A DNA stretch of 64,000 bases from Bordetella genomosp. 10 (GCF_002261225.1 NZ_NEVM01000002.1:1054001-1118000); one strand, 5' to 3'. Positions 8,270-17,486 are shown, counted from the stretch's first letter. The notes: a model not told the origin generated them from the sequence alone. Numbers and translations: made by a program.

Positions 8270-9358
8270 CTATCGAGGTTCGCTATCGAGCAGGCGGCCG
8301 CCGCGCGACGATAGCGCCTCGCCGGCGCGGTGATAGCCGATCACGCTGGCCACGCTGGCGTGATTGCTCATGGCCATGGTCTCGCCCAGGGGCAGGCCCT
8401 GGCGTCCCGCTTCGGTGATGAAGCCGGAACGCAGGCTGTGGGCGGCGTAATCTCCTTCCAGGCCGGCCAGGGCTGCGCGGGCCTGCACGATCCTGCGCAC
8501 GGCTTCGGCGCCCAGGCCTTCGCCGATGACGCCGCCGCGCCGCACGCGGCGGAACAGCGGGCCCGATACGATGCCGGCGGCGCTCAGCCAGGCGTCCAGC
8601 GCCAGCGCGGCGCGGCCGACGATGGGCTTGTGGCTGTCGGCGCGCGCCACGCCTTCCTGGTTGGTCTTGGAATAGGTGAGCGTGTAGAGATAGCCCTCGG
8701 CCACGCGCCGGGTGTTTTCCATCGTGGCCCGGACCACCTCCGAGCGCCGGCGGCCGCCGCTGGCCCAGGCGAACAGCAGCAGGGCGCGGTCGCGCAGGCC
8801 CGCCAGGGATTCGTCGCAGGTGGCCAGCAACTGCTCCAGCGGTTCGCGGGTCAGGGCGTCCTTGCGGCCGGCGCGCACGCCGCGCTTGGCGTAGGCGCTG
8901 CGGGTGCGCTCCAGCACGGTCCGCACGGCGCGGCTGCGGCAAGGGTTGGGCAGGGACCGGGTTTCATGGGCCTCGGACAACACCGCCAGTCGATGGCGGA
9001 CCGTGGCCAGCTTGAACGGCCCGGCCTGGCGCTTGACCTTGGCGGCGACCAGCGCGGCATCCACGTCGGCGGGCAGGTCATGCACCAGCGCCTGGCCTTC
9101 CAGATGCTCGACGTGGTCGGCGATGAACTGCAGGACGGCGTCGACCGGAACGGGCAGCGTCAGGGGCCGCCGCAGGCGCAGGGCGTGCCACGCCGCCCAG
9201 TACTGGATGGCCGAACGATAGGACGCCACCGTGTTTTCCGCGCTGCCCTCGCGCAGCAGCGCGCGGATGGACGCATCGCTGGCGCCCAGGCTTTCCAGCG
9301 CCTCTCCCGGCAGGGCAAGGCGTTCGGCGGGCGGCGGATGGGAGGGCGTGTCTTTCAT
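8270..9358 (-). CDS. Tyrosine-type site-specific recombinase/integrase
   Basis: This 362-residue recombinase has an N-terminal SAM-like core-binding region (about 35-135) and a catalytic domain. The catalytic set is visible: Arg near 205 in GGRRRSEVV, Lys 231 in YSKTNQEG, His 307 and Arg 310 in HSLRSGF, His 333 in SNHASVASVIGYH, and the nucleophile Tyr 342. All key residues are present, so it looks intact. Its ATG overlaps the stop of the MFS gene (ATGA), so the two are co-translated. That is odd for an integrase, which normally sits alone at an attachment site. No flanking direct repeat or tRNA was seen. A relic of a related recombinase lies at 41003-41047. Confidence 0.88.
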   Translation of the reverse strand: MKDTPSHPPPAERLALPGEALESLGASDASIRALLREGSAENTVASYRSAIQYWAAWHALRLRRPLTLPVPVDAVLQFIADHVEHLEGQALVHDLPADVDAALVAAKVKRQAGPFKLATVRHRLAVLSEAHETRSLPNPCRSRAVRTVLERTRSAYAKRGVRAGRKDALTREPLEQLLATCDESLAGLRDRALLLFAWASGGRRRSEVVRATMENTRRVAEGYLYTLTYSKTNQEGVARADSHKPIVGRAALALDAWLSAAGIVSGPLFRRVRRGGVIGEGLGAEAVRRIVQARAALAGLEGDYAAHSLRSGFITEAGRQGLPLGETMAMSNHASVASVIGYHRAGEALSSRGGRLLDSEPR

Positions 9359-10611
9359 CGCGAGGAACTTACCACGTTTGCCGGCATCGCCTTGGCGCGC
9401 CGGGCGGCCCTGACCCAGAGCAAGGTCATCGCCGCGGCGAGCGCCAGCAAGGGGAAGGTGATGAGGTTGAGCTTGCTCCAGCCGAGGTGCTCGAATACCG
9501 GACCCGCCCCCAGCGTCGCCAGGGCGGTCAGGACGTAGCGTATCAGTTCGGCCGTGCCCTGGACGCGCGCGCGCTCGGACGGCCGGTGCGAGGACGCGAG
9601 CAGGGTGGTGCCACCGACGTACATGAAATTCCATCCTATCCCCAGGCACAGCAATGCCACATAGAAGGATGCCAGCGTGGTGGACGCCACGGCGACGATC
9701 CCGCATAGCGCGCTGAGCGCCATGCCGGCGAACAGCACCGCCGGCATGCCGAAGCGCTTGATCAGGCGGCCGGCGAAGAAGGAGGGCGCGTACATTCCCA
9801 CCAGGTGCCACTGGATGATGTTGGCGCCGTCGTCGATGGAATGATGGCAGGCGACCGCCGCCAGGGGCGCGGCGGTCATGGTGAACATCATCACCACGCC
9901 GCCGATGGCGTTGTTGGCCAGCGCGGCCAGCGAGATGGGTTGACGCAGGACGACACCCACCGGCCTCGGCGGCAAATCGGCATCCGGTTGCGGGACGCCC
10001 GACGCTCCCGCGTCCCGGTAGCCTATCCCGAGCAATAGCGCCGACAGGAAGCCCAGCAGGGCGACCATCAGATAGGATCCGGCGAACACCGTGGGCAGGA
10101 GATCGCGGCTCCAGGCGGCCAGGGCCGGTCCCAGCACCGCGGCGATCACGCCGCCGGTCAGCACGATGGAGATGACGCGCGCCTTGTGCGCTTCCGCCAC
10201 GGCGTCGGCGGCCGCCAGCCGGTAGTATTGGGCGAAGGCCTGGAACACGCCGACGGCCGCGGTGCCGAGGCAGAACATCCAGAAGTGTTCGTGGATCACG
10301 GCCCAGACCGAGACCAGACCGCCCATGCCGCCGGCCAGCGCGCCGACGACGAAGCCCCGGCGTCTGCCCAGGCGTTGCATCAACAGCGAGGCGAAAAGGG
10401 TGACCACCGCCGCCGCCACGGTGATCAGCGCGAAGGGCAGCGTGGCCAGCGATTTGTCCGGGGCGAGCTGGTAGCCCGTCAGCCCCGTCAGCGTCAGGTC
10501 GACCGCGATCGAGGCGGTGAACAGCCCTTGGGCGATGGCCAGGACGGTGGTGTTCCGCCGGCCGGACGCGGGTTCGGCGGCTGGGGGCGGCGCGATGCGG
10601 GGAGCGTTCAT
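9355..10611 (-). CDS. MFS transporter
   Basis: This 418-residue membrane protein has about twelve hydrophobic segments. A loop with MQRLGRRRGFVVGALAGG matches the major-facilitator A-motif between segments 2 and 3. The long central loop is rich in Asp and Pro (PQPDADLPPRP). It most resembles the drug/solute exporter branch, but no substrate can be assigned. The gene is divergent from a GlxA-type regulator across a 345-base gap. Its stop overlaps the recombinase start by four bases, so the pair forms one transcript. Confidence 0.88.
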   Translation of the reverse strand: MNAPRIAPPPAAEPASGRRNTTVLAIAQGLFTASIAVDLTLTGLTGYQLAPDKSLATLPFALITVAAAVVTLFASLLMQRLGRRRGFVVGALAGGMGGLVSVWAVIHEHFWMFCLGTAAVGVFQAFAQYYRLAAADAVAEAHKARVISIVLTGGVIAAVLGPALAAWSRDLLPTVFAGSYLMVALLGFLSALLLGIGYRDAGASGVPQPDADLPPRPVGVVLRQPISLAALANNAIGGVVMMFTMTAAPLAAVACHHSIDDGANIIQWHLVGMYAPSFFAGRLIKRFGMPAVLFAGMALSALCGIVAVASTTLASFYVALLCLGIGWNFMYVGGTTLLASSHRPSERARVQGTAELIRYVLTALATLGAGPVFEHLGWSKLNLITFPLLALAAAMTLLWVRAARRAKAMPANVVSSSR

Positions 10612-10956
10612 GCGCGGCGCCTCCGCGCGGGGAGGGAGGTGGCGGGAAGCGGGACATGCATCGGGGGCTCTCCTGTGGCCTGTGGAACGGGGAAGGGCGC
10701 CGGCGGAACAGGGAATTCCACGCCGGGGCGCCGGCTATCGCGGTATGCGGATGGAGGGCATTCTGGACAGCCGGCGGCGGCGGGGAAAGGACGAAGATCC
10801 CTCGTTTCGAGACGCGGGTTGGGAATGGCGGTTTTCGAGGGATACATGTCCTTTCCGCCATCCCATTTCTCGTGCACTATTCGGCATTCGGGATATGTCA
10901 TGGACGGCATGGCGCCGGCGGCCGCTTCGCCGGGCCGGCCTGTAGGCGGGTGCGCA
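10612..10956. other. 345-base divergent intergenic region
   Basis: This stretch lies between the MFS gene (minus) and the GlxA-type regulator (plus) and should hold both promoters. I see no convincing small gene. The only notable structure is the inverted repeat at 10825-10861, listed separately. Part of the 3' end could be coding if the regulator starts at the in-frame ATG at 10900. Confidence 0.5.
10825..10861. promoter_or_regulatory. Inverted repeat before the GlxA-type regulator gene
   Basis: Perfect 7-base arms, ATGGCGG at 10825-10831 and CCGCCAT at 10855-10861, are separated by 23 bases. They lie about 40 bases before the ATG at 10900 and about 95 before the ATG at 10957. They could be an operator for the AraC/GlxA protein itself. 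Arms this short may be chance. Confidence 0.25.
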
Positions 10957-11964
10957 ATGAATACGAGGAATACAGGACGGGAATCGGCCGAGCCGCCGCG
11001 GGACATCGCGTTTCTCGTCTATCCGGGATTCCAGATCCAGGACCTGAGCGGCCCGTTGTCCGCTTTCGACACTGCCGGCCGCATCCCCGGCAATGCCTAT
11101 CGCTGCCACGTCGTCTCCATGGACGGCGGGGGCGTTCTCAGCACCTCGGGGCTGGAGGTCGTGACGCGCAAGGTGCGCTCGACGCCGTACGACACCCTGA
11201 TCGTCGTGGGCGGCCAGGGTTCGCGCGAACCGGTCCAGTGGCCGGCGATCTCCGCCTACCTGGCGTGGGCCGTGGCCCGGCGCACGCGGCGCATCGCCAG
11301 CGTCTGCACGGGCGCCTTCATCCTGGCGGCCGCGGGCCTGCTGGACGGCCGTCCGGCGACCACGCACTGGCGGCATGCGATCCAGTTGCAGCGCATGTTC
11401 CCGCGCGTCAAGGTCGACGGCGACCGCATCTACACCCGCGACGGCGACATCTGGACCTCGGCGGGCATTACCGCCGGCATCGACCTGGCGCTCGCCATGA
11501 TCGAGGACGACCTGGGCCTGGACGTGGCGCAGCAGACCGCCCGGATGCTGGTGGTGTACTACCGCCGGCCGGGCGGCCAATCCCAATTCTCGGCCATGGC
11601 CGGGATGGAACCGGAGTCCGACCGGATACGCACCGTCCTGGCCTATATGCGCGAGCATCTGAACGAGGCGCTGTCGACCGAGAAGCTGGCGGCGGTCGCC
11701 TGCCTGAGCCCGCGCCAGTTCGGCCGCGCCTTCCTGGCCGAAACGGGGGAAACGCCCGCCAAGGCGGTGGAGCGCCTGAGAGTGGAGGTGGCGCGTCCGC
11801 GCGTGGAGCAGGGCGCCGAGCCCATCGAACACATCGCCCAAGCCGTGGGTTTCGCCGATCCGGAGCGCATGCGGCGCGCCTTCATCCGCATGCTGGGCCA
11901 CCCGCCGCAAAGCGTCCGGAGAATGGCGGGCGCGGACGAGGCATTGGGCGTGACCCGGATTTAA
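10957..11964 (+). CDS. GlxA-family transcriptional regulator (DJ-1/PfpI domain plus AraC helix-turn-helix)
   Basis: This 335-residue regulator has an N-terminal DJ-1/PfpI-like domain (about 15-185) with the nucleophile-elbow-like segment IASVCTGAFILAAAGLLDG. A C-terminal AraC/XylS DNA-binding domain follows (about 225-325; ATEKLAAVACLSPRQFGRAF-like helices and HIAQAVGFADPERMRRAF). GlxA-type proteins control catabolism of amines, arginine or choline-type compounds in related bacteria. The ATG at 10957 was preferred because it directly precedes the conserved domain; an in-frame ATG at 10900 would add 19 residues. It precedes a Bug receptor gene on the same strand, which it may regulate together with the divergent MFS gene. 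Confidence 0.9.
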   Translation: MNTRNTGRESAEPPRDIAFLVYPGFQIQDLSGPLSAFDTAGRIPGNAYRCHVVSMDGGGVLSTSGLEVVTRKVRSTPYDTLIVVGGQGSREPVQWPAISAYLAWAVARRTRRIASVCTGAFILAAAGLLDGRPATTHWRHAIQLQRMFPRVKVDGDRIYTRDGDIWTSAGITAGIDLALAMIEDDLGLDVAQQTARMLVVYYRRPGGQSQFSAMAGMEPESDRIRTVLAYMREHLNEALSTEKLAAVACLSPRQFGRAFLAETGETPAKAVERLRVEVARPRVEQGAEPIEHIAQAVGFADPERMRRAFIRMLGHPPQSVRRMAGADEALGVTRI

Positions 11965-12087
11965 ATGTTAAGGTCCAGGCGTCAGGCGGGCGCTCGCGCA
12001 AATCCAGGGGGCGCCATCGGAACGCGATGAGAGAAATTCATCAAATGGGACGCCCTGGCGGCTTTCCAGTCTTTACAGTTTCCGCGC

Positions 12088-12115
12088 CTGAATAAAAATA
12101 CGCGACTGAATAAAA
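12088..12115 (+). repeat. Direct repeat just before a Bug gene
   Basis: CTGAATAAAA occurs at 12088-12097 and again at 12106-12115, 18 bases apart, directly before the ATG at 12118. It could be a paired regulator half-site or an A-rich translation enhancer. No family-specific match is recognised. Confidence 0.35.
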
Positions 12116-12117
12116 CC

Positions 12118-13113
12118 ATGGAGACAACGCCGATGAAATCGGTTTCCCTTATCCAGGCATTGGCGCTGGCCGTGCTGGGCGGCGCCACGCTGGCCGCGCA
12201 CGCCGAGACCTATCCGGCCCGGCCCATCACCCTCATCGTTCCTTATCCCGCCGGCGGGACCACGGACATCGCCGCCCGCACCATCGCCCAGGCCATGGGC
12301 CCGTTTCTCAAGCAGTCCATCGTGGTCGACAACCGCGCGGGCGCCGGCGGCAATATCGGCATGGGCGTGGTCAAGCGCGCCAATCCCGATGGCTACACCA
12401 TCGGCATGGGCACCATCGGCACGCAGACCATCAACCAGTATCTGTACCATGACATGCCCTTCGACCCGGCGAAGGACTTCGCGCCGCTGGCCATGGTCTT
12501 CACGACGCCCAACGTCATCGCGGTGAGCGCGACGTCCGACATGAAGACGCTGCAGGATCTCATCGCCAAGGCCAAGGCCAACGCGAACAAGCCGCTCACG
12601 TATGGCTCGCCCGGCATCGGCTCCTCGGTGCACCTGACCGGCGCCTATCTGGAACAGGCCGCCGGCATCAAGATGCTGCACGTGCCGTTCAAGGGCGTGT
12701 CCGGTTCGATGCCCGCGCTGATCGGCGGCCAGATCGACATCCTGCTGGACAACCTGCCCAGCACGCTCAGCCAGTTGAAGGACGGCACCCGTGTCCGCGC
12801 GCTGGCCGTCACGTCGGCCCAGCGTTCGCCCTCCTTGCCGGACGTGCCCACCGCGGCGGAGTCGGGCTTGAAGGACTTCGACGTCACGGCCTGGTTCGCC
12901 TTGTACGCGCCGGCCGGCACGCCGCCGGAAGTGCAGGCCACCCTGATCGATGCGGCGAAGAAGGCGCTGGCAACGCCGGAAGTGAAGGCGCAACTGGCGT
13001 CCGTGGGCGCCACCGGCGGCACGCTGACCGGCGCCGACCTGTCCGCCTTCGAAGCGCAGGAGCGGCAGCGCTGGAGCAAGCTCATCAAGGACCGGAACAT
13101 CACCACCAATTGA
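12118..13113 (+). CDS. Bug/TctC-family periplasmic solute-binding receptor
   Basis: This 331-residue secreted receptor has a signal peptide ending at LAAHA about residue 29, followed by the family start ETYPARPITLIVPYPAGGTT. ANPDGYTIGMGTIG and MLHVPFKGVSGSMPA are further family hallmarks. An internal ATG at 12133 (MKSVSL) is an equally plausible start. No membrane transporter partner is adjacent. It lies 153 bases after the GlxA-type regulator on the same strand and ends 28 bases before the convergent UspA gene. Ligand unknown. Confidence 0.93.
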   Translation: METTPMKSVSLIQALALAVLGGATLAAHAETYPARPITLIVPYPAGGTTDIAARTIAQAMGPFLKQSIVVDNRAGAGGNIGMGVVKRANPDGYTIGMGTIGTQTINQYLYHDMPFDPAKDFAPLAMVFTTPNVIAVSATSDMKTLQDLIAKAKANANKPLTYGSPGIGSSVHLTGAYLEQAAGIKMLHVPFKGVSGSMPALIGGQIDILLDNLPSTLSQLKDGTRVRALAVTSAQRSPSLPDVPTAAESGLKDFDVTAWFALYAPAGTPPEVQATLIDAAKKALATPEVKAQLASVGATGGTLTGADLSAFEAQERQRWSKLIKDRNITTN

Positions 13114-13140
13114 TGGATGCGGCGGCGTGGCGGGGGCCGC

Positions 13141-13590
13141 CTATCCCGCCGGCCGCACGAGCAATACGGGCACCGGCGAAGTGCGCGCCACGCCTTCGGC
13201 GACGCTGCCCATGAACATGCGGTCCAGGCCGCGCCGTCCGCGGGTGCCCATGACGATCAGGTCGGCGTCCCATCGTCCGGCGCGTTCGACGATCACGTCC
13301 GGAATCCGGCGATCCTCGCATTCTTCCAGCAGGAATTCGATCGACGGGTCGTCCGGCCCGAACTTCTTGCGGGCCGCGTCCAGGATCTCGTCGCCATGCC
13401 GGCGCATGGCCGGCAGGACTTCATTGACGAAGATGCTGTGGCGTTCCATGCCATGGGAGTACCAGAGCGGATCGATCACGTGCAGCAACAGCACGCTGGC
13501 CCCCGTCATGGCCTTCATGCGCACCGCTTCCTCGATCGCGCGTCCGTTTCCCTCGCTGCCGTCGACGGGAACCAGGATTTTCTTGTACAT
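13141..13590 (-). CDS. Universal stress protein, UspA family
   Basis: This 149-residue single-domain Usp begins MYKKILVPVDGSEGNGRA. It has the full ATP-binding loop of the nucleotide-binding branch, G-2x-G-9x-G-S, in GTRGRRGLDRMFMGS near residues 116-130, and ends with the strand PVPVLLVRP. The protein is cytosolic and stress-associated; its exact role is unknown. The gene appears to be a single transcription unit, convergent with the Bug gene. Confidence 0.93.
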   Translation of the reverse strand: MYKKILVPVDGSEGNGRAIEEAVRMKAMTGASVLLLHVIDPLWYSHGMERHSIFVNEVLPAMRRHGDEILDAARKKFGPDDPSIEFLLEECEDRRIPDVIVERAGRWDADLIVMGTRGRRGLDRMFMGSVAEGVARTSPVPVLLVRPAG

Positions 13591-13707
13591 GATCTTCTCC
13601 CAGATAAAGATAAAGCTTCCGCGCCGCCTGTCCGCGCCATCTTAGGCCACGGGTCCCGTTCACGACTTGATTTCGATCAAGGCGGGGCAGCCAGCCCCGC
13701 GCGCCGC

Positions 13708-15495
13708 TCAGAAAATCGGCGGCTCGGGCGTCGGCGCCGTGCCCTCGAGCGAGCGGAAGTCGCAACCCTGGTCCGCCTGCGTCACTTCGGCCTGGTAGAT
13801 GCGGGTGTAGCCGCGCAGGTAGGGTTGCGGCGGCGGCGTCCAGGCCTGCCGGCGGGCGTCAATCTCCGCCTCGGGCACCAGCATGTCCAGTCGCCGCTCG
13901 CCGATGTCCAGCCGGATCCGGTCGCCCGTGCGCAGCAGGGCCAGGGGCCCGCCCACCGCGGATTCCGGCGCCACGTGCAGGATGCAGGTGCCGTAGTGCG
14001 TGCCGCTCATGCGCCCGTCGGAAATGCGGACCATGTCGCGCACGCCCTGGCGCAGCAGCTTCTTGGGAATCGGCAGGTTGCCCCATTCGGGCATGCCCGG
14101 GCCGCCCACCGGCCCCGCGTTGCGCAGCACCAGCACGGTGTTCTCGTCGGCGTCCAGGTCCGGATCGTTCACCGCCGCCAGCATCTCCTCGTTGGAGTCG
14201 AACACCAGCGCGCGGCCGGTGTGCCGCAGCAGCCGCGGGTCGGCGGCGGAAGGCTTGATCACCGCGCCGTCCGGGCAGAGATTGCCATGCAGGACGGCCA
14301 GGGCCATGCCGGCCTCCGGGCAATCCGGCGTGGCGGCGATCAGCGGCTGCTCGCACGTCCTTATCGTAGGCGCGGCCTGCGCCGCCGGTCCTTCGTCGGC
14401 ATCGGGCCAGGCATCGATTTCCTCGCCCAGGGTGCGGCCCGTGACGGTGAGCGCCGACAGGTCCAGGTGCCGGCGCACCCGCTTCAGGACCGAGGGCAGG
14501 CCGCCCGCGTAGTAGAAGTCTTCCATCAGGCGCTTGCCCGAGGGATAGAGGTCGACGATCACCGGCACTTCGCGCGCCACGGCATCCAGCTCGTCCAGGC
14601 CCAGCGCGATGCCGGCGCGGCCCGCCATCGCCGGCAGGTGGACCGCAGCATTGGTCGAGCCGCCCAGCGCCATGTAGGCGACGACGGCGTTCCGGAACGA
14701 GGCGCGCGTGATGAAGCGCGAGGGCTTGAGGTCCTCCCAGACCAAGTCGACGATGCGCCGGCCGCAGGCCCAGGCCATGCGGGGGTGGGCGCTATCGACG
14801 GCCGGTATCGCCATGGCGCCCGGCAGCGACAGGCCCATCGCCTCGGCGATGGCGGTCATGGTGCTGGCCGTGCCCATGGTGTTGCAGGTGCCGGGCGAGC
14901 GCGCCATGCGGCCTTCCAGGCGCACCCATTCGTCGTGGCCGATATTGCCGATGGCGTATTCCGCCCAGAACTTCTTGGTGTGGGTCCCCGCGCCCACGGC
15001 TTCGCCGCGATAGCGGTCGTCCAGCAGCGGGCCCGCCGGCAGGTAGATACAGGGGATGTCCATCGAGAGCGCGCCCATGATCAGCCCCGGCGTGGTCTTG
15101 TCGCAGCCGCCCATCAGCACCACGCCGTCCAGCGGCAGGCTGCGCATCAACTCCTCGGCCTCCATGGCGAGGAAGTTGCGGTAGATCATGGTCGTCGGCT
15201 TGACCATGACCTCGCCCAGGCTCATGGCCGGCAGCTCGAAGGGAAAGCCGCCGGCCTGCAGGATGCCGCGCTTGACGGATTCGGCGCGCTCGCGCAGGTG
15301 CGCATGGCAGGGCGAGAGCTCGCTCCAGGTGTTGAGGATGCCGATGCAGGGCCGGCCCAGGAAGGCTTCGCGGGAAAAGCCCTGTTGCTGCATGCGTTGG
15401 CGGTGGGCGAAGCCGCGGATCTCTTCGTTCGCGAACCAGCGCTGGCTGCGCAACTGGTCCAGCGTCTTGCGGGCGGCGGGGCGGGTGGCGCTCAC
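13708..15495 (-). CDS. IlvD/Edd-family dehydratase, probably a sugar-acid dehydratase
   Basis: This 595-residue Fe-S dehydratase has the three cluster cysteines in place: Cys63 in SELSPCHAH, Cys131 in MGGCDKTTPG and Cys204 in PGTCNTMGTAS. The length and the RWFANEEIRGFAHRQRM start match the pentonate/hexonate dehydratase branch (arabinonate, xylonate, galactonate) better than biosynthetic IlvD. It would turn an aldonic acid into a 2-keto-3-deoxy acid. It shares an apparent operon with an HpcH/HpaI aldolase (24-base gap) that could cleave such a product, and with a Bug receptor. The nearby LacI gene and its operator suggest substrate-induced expression. The exact sugar acid is not determinable. 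Confidence 0.9.
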   Translation of the reverse strand: MSATRPAARKTLDQLRSQRWFANEEIRGFAHRQRMQQQGFSREAFLGRPCIGILNTWSELSPCHAHLRERAESVKRGILQAGGFPFELPAMSLGEVMVKPTTMIYRNFLAMEAEELMRSLPLDGVVLMGGCDKTTPGLIMGALSMDIPCIYLPAGPLLDDRYRGEAVGAGTHTKKFWAEYAIGNIGHDEWVRLEGRMARSPGTCNTMGTASTMTAIAEAMGLSLPGAMAIPAVDSAHPRMAWACGRRIVDLVWEDLKPSRFITRASFRNAVVAYMALGGSTNAAVHLPAMAGRAGIALGLDELDAVAREVPVIVDLYPSGKRLMEDFYYAGGLPSVLKRVRRHLDLSALTVTGRTLGEEIDAWPDADEGPAAQAAPTIRTCEQPLIAATPDCPEAGMALAVLHGNLCPDGAVIKPSAADPRLLRHTGRALVFDSNEEMLAAVNDPDLDADENTVLVLRNAGPVGGPGMPEWGNLPIPKKLLRQGVRDMVRISDGRMSGTHYGTCILHVAPESAVGGPLALLRTGDRIRLDIGERRLDMLVPEAEIDARRQAWTPPPQPYLRGYTRIYQAEVTQADQGCDFRSLEGTAPTPEPPIF

Positions 15496-15519
15496 GGCGA
15501 TGTCTCCGGGAAATGGATG

Positions 15520-16320
15520 TCAGTATTGGCTGTTCGCCACGGGCCCGCGGTGCTGGGCGAAGCGGGCGGCCATGTCGTCCGCCGCCTTGCGCAGCAGCAC
15601 CTGGTCGGTGGCGACGGCGACGAAGAGCGCGCCCAGGTCCAGGCAGGCGCGCGCGCGTTTCTCGTCCAGCATCAGTATGCCGGGCGCCTTGCCGCAGGCG
15701 CGGATGCGCCGGATGGCGTCGTCGATGGCCGCGCTGACCCTGGGATGCTGCAATTCGCCGGGATGGCCCATGCTGGCCGACAGGTCGCCCGGCCCGACGA
15801 AGATGCCGTCCACGCCGTCGACCGCCGCGATGGCTTCGATATTGGCCAGCGCTTCCTCGGTTTCCACCTGGACCAGCAGGCACAGTTCCTTGTCCGCGTC
15901 GCGCACGTAGTCCGCGTCGCGGCCGAAATGGCTGGCGCGCATGGTGCCGCCCATGCCGCGTATGCCATGCGGCGGATAACGCATGGCGGCGACGGCGGCG
16001 GCCGCTTCCTCGGCGTTCTGCACGAAGGGCAGCAGCAGCGTCTGCGCGCCGATGTCCAGATAACGCTTGATCAGCACGGCGTCGTTCCAGGCGGGCCGCA
16101 CCACGGCGGACGAAGGCCGCCGCTGCTCGGCCGCGACCGCCTGCAGTTGTTGCAGCATGAGCGGCACGTCGCTGGGCGTGTGCTCGGTGTCCAGCAGCAG
16201 CCAGTCATAGCCGGAACCGGCGATCAGCTCGGACACGAAGGGCGAGGCCAGGGTGGACCACAGGCCGATCTGCGGCCGGCCCGCGCGCAAGGCGTGCTTG
16301 AAGGGGTTGTGCAAAGGCAT
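15520..16320 (-). CDS. HpcH/HpaI-family aldolase
   Basis: This 266-residue class II pyruvate aldolase has a TIM barrel with the family segments SGYDWLLLDTEHTPSD, VRPAWND (substrate Arg), QVETEEALANIEAI (metal Glu) and GPGDLSASMG (metal Asp). The family includes 4-hydroxy-2-oxoheptanedioate aldolase and 2-keto-3-deoxy-glucarate or rhamnonate aldolases. Next to a sugar-acid dehydratase, the likely job is retro-aldol cleavage of a 2-keto-3-deoxy acid to pyruvate and an aldehyde. It lies between the dehydratase and the Bug receptor in one minus-strand operon. Confidence 0.92.
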   Translation of the reverse strand: MPLHNPFKHALRAGRPQIGLWSTLASPFVSELIAGSGYDWLLLDTEHTPSDVPLMLQQLQAVAAEQRRPSSAVVRPAWNDAVLIKRYLDIGAQTLLLPFVQNAEEAAAAVAAMRYPPHGIRGMGGTMRASHFGRDADYVRDADKELCLLVQVETEEALANIEAIAAVDGVDGIFVGPGDLSASMGHPGELQHPRVSAAIDDAIRRIRACGKAPGILMLDEKRARACLDLGALFVAVATDQVLLRKAADDMAARFAQHRGPVANSQY

Positions 16321-16371
16321 GGTGCGCTCGCTCCGTTTTCGATGGGTAAGGCGTATGGGCGTGTGGGGTTC

Positions 16372-17394
16372 TCAATCGATGTGCACGTTGCCGGCGCGGA
16401 TCACGTCGCCCATGGACTGGTAGTCCTTCTTCAGGCGCGCGGTGAATTCGTCCGGTGTCGACGACAGCACTTCGAAGCCCTGCGCCTCCATCGGCTTGCG
16501 GAAGGCGGGGTCGTCGAGGATCTGGCGCATGGCCGCGTTCAGTTTTTCCACGATGGGCGCGGGCGTGCCGGCGCGCACCAGCATGCCGCTCCAGGCCACC
16601 GACTCCACGCCGGGCAAGCCGACTTCGGCCATGGTGGGGACGTCGGGCAGCAGCGGCGAACGCTTGGTGTCGGCCACGGCGAGCACGCGGATCTTGCCGG
16701 AATTGTGGAAGGGCACGACCGCCGACAGGTTGTGGAACATCATGGGGATCTGGCCCGCCAGCACATCGTTCAGCGCGGCGGGGCCGCCCTTGTAGGGGAT
16801 GTGCATCAACTGCACGCCGGCCTTGCTCTGGAATTGCAGGCCCACGAGGTGCATGGTGTTGCCGTTGCCGGCCGAGCCGAAAGCCAGGGCGCCGGGCTTG
16901 GCCTTGGCGGCGGCGATGACGTCGGCCACGGAATGGTAGGGCGTCTGCGCGCCGACAAGCAGCACGTTGGGCGTCTGGTTGGTGAGCGTCAGCGGCTGGA
17001 AATCCTTGAGCGGATCGAAGCCCGCGTCCTTGTACAGGTGCGGGTTCACGGCGAGCGTGCTGATCGAGCCGTAGAAGATGGTGTAGCCGTCGGCCGGCGT
17101 GATGCGCGCGACGTTGGCCGCGGCGATGTTGCCGTTGGCGCCCGGGCGGTTGAGGATGATCACGGATTCCCCCAGGACCTTGCCCAGCGCCTGGCCGAAG
17201 GGACGGGCGAACTGGTCCGCCGCGCCGCCGGGCGGTTGCGGCACCACGATGGTGATGGGCTGGTTCGGATAGCCGGAGGCGGCCTGCGCGGCCTGGGGCA
17301 GGACGGTTGCGGCGGTCAGGGCCAGCGCGCCGGTCAGGAGGGCACGCGCGAAGGCGGTCGAGGGCATGGGGGTGTCGTCTCCAGTGTTTTCCAT
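16372..17394 (-). CDS. Bug/TctC-family periplasmic solute-binding receptor
   Basis: This receptor of about 340 residues has a signal peptide ending near AAQA. It continues SGYPNQPITIVVPQPPGGAAD and has RITPADGYTIFYGSIST and LMHIPYKGGPAA further on. The ATG at 17367 (MPSTAF) is an alternative start. It is the first gene of the operon with the aldolase and the dehydratase. A palindromic LacI-type operator lies about 75 bases upstream (17466-17486), so it should be induced together with them. The ligand is plausibly the sugar acid or a related carboxylate. Confidence 0.93.
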   Translation of the reverse strand: MENTGDDTPMPSTAFARALLTGALALTAATVLPQAAQAASGYPNQPITIVVPQPPGGAADQFARPFGQALGKVLGESVIILNRPGANGNIAAANVARITPADGYTIFYGSISTLAVNPHLYKDAGFDPLKDFQPLTLTNQTPNVLLVGAQTPYHSVADVIAAAKAKPGALAFGSAGNGNTMHLVGLQFQSKAGVQLMHIPYKGGPAALNDVLAGQIPMMFHNLSAVVPFHNSGKIRVLAVADTKRSPLLPDVPTMAEVGLPGVESVAWSGMLVRAGTPAPIVEKLNAAMRQILDDPAFRKPMEAQGFEVLSSTPDEFTARLKKDYQSMGDVIRAGNVHID

Positions 17395-17465
17395 TCGGCC
17401 GGCGGGGTCTCGCGATAGCGATGGGCCGGGCAGGGACGGCGCTTATGCGCCATGGTTATGTGTTT

Positions 17466-17486
17466 ATGGAACCGGTTTCATCCGAA
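17466..17486 (-). promoter_or_regulatory. LacI-type operator, copy 1 (minus-strand operon)
   Basis: The 21 bases here are the exact reverse complement of 17636-17656. The core TGGAACCGGTTTCA is a near-perfect palindrome with the central CG expected for LacI-family operators. It sits upstream of the Bug-aldolase-dehydratase operon. The LacI gene at 17776 is the obvious candidate to bind it. Confidence 0.6.

Noticed and set aside
8270..10861. An 863-residue fusion of a membrane protein with the recombinase
   Set aside because: The upstream part is an out-of-frame reading of the MFS gene, which has its own clear frame. The ATGA overlap shows two separate genes.
13117..17418. A 1433-codon open frame on the plus strand
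   Set aside because: It lies antisense to four well-supported minus-strand genes (UspA, dehydratase, aldolase, Bug). Long antisense frames are expected in DNA this GC-rich; its translation is low-complexity with no domain.
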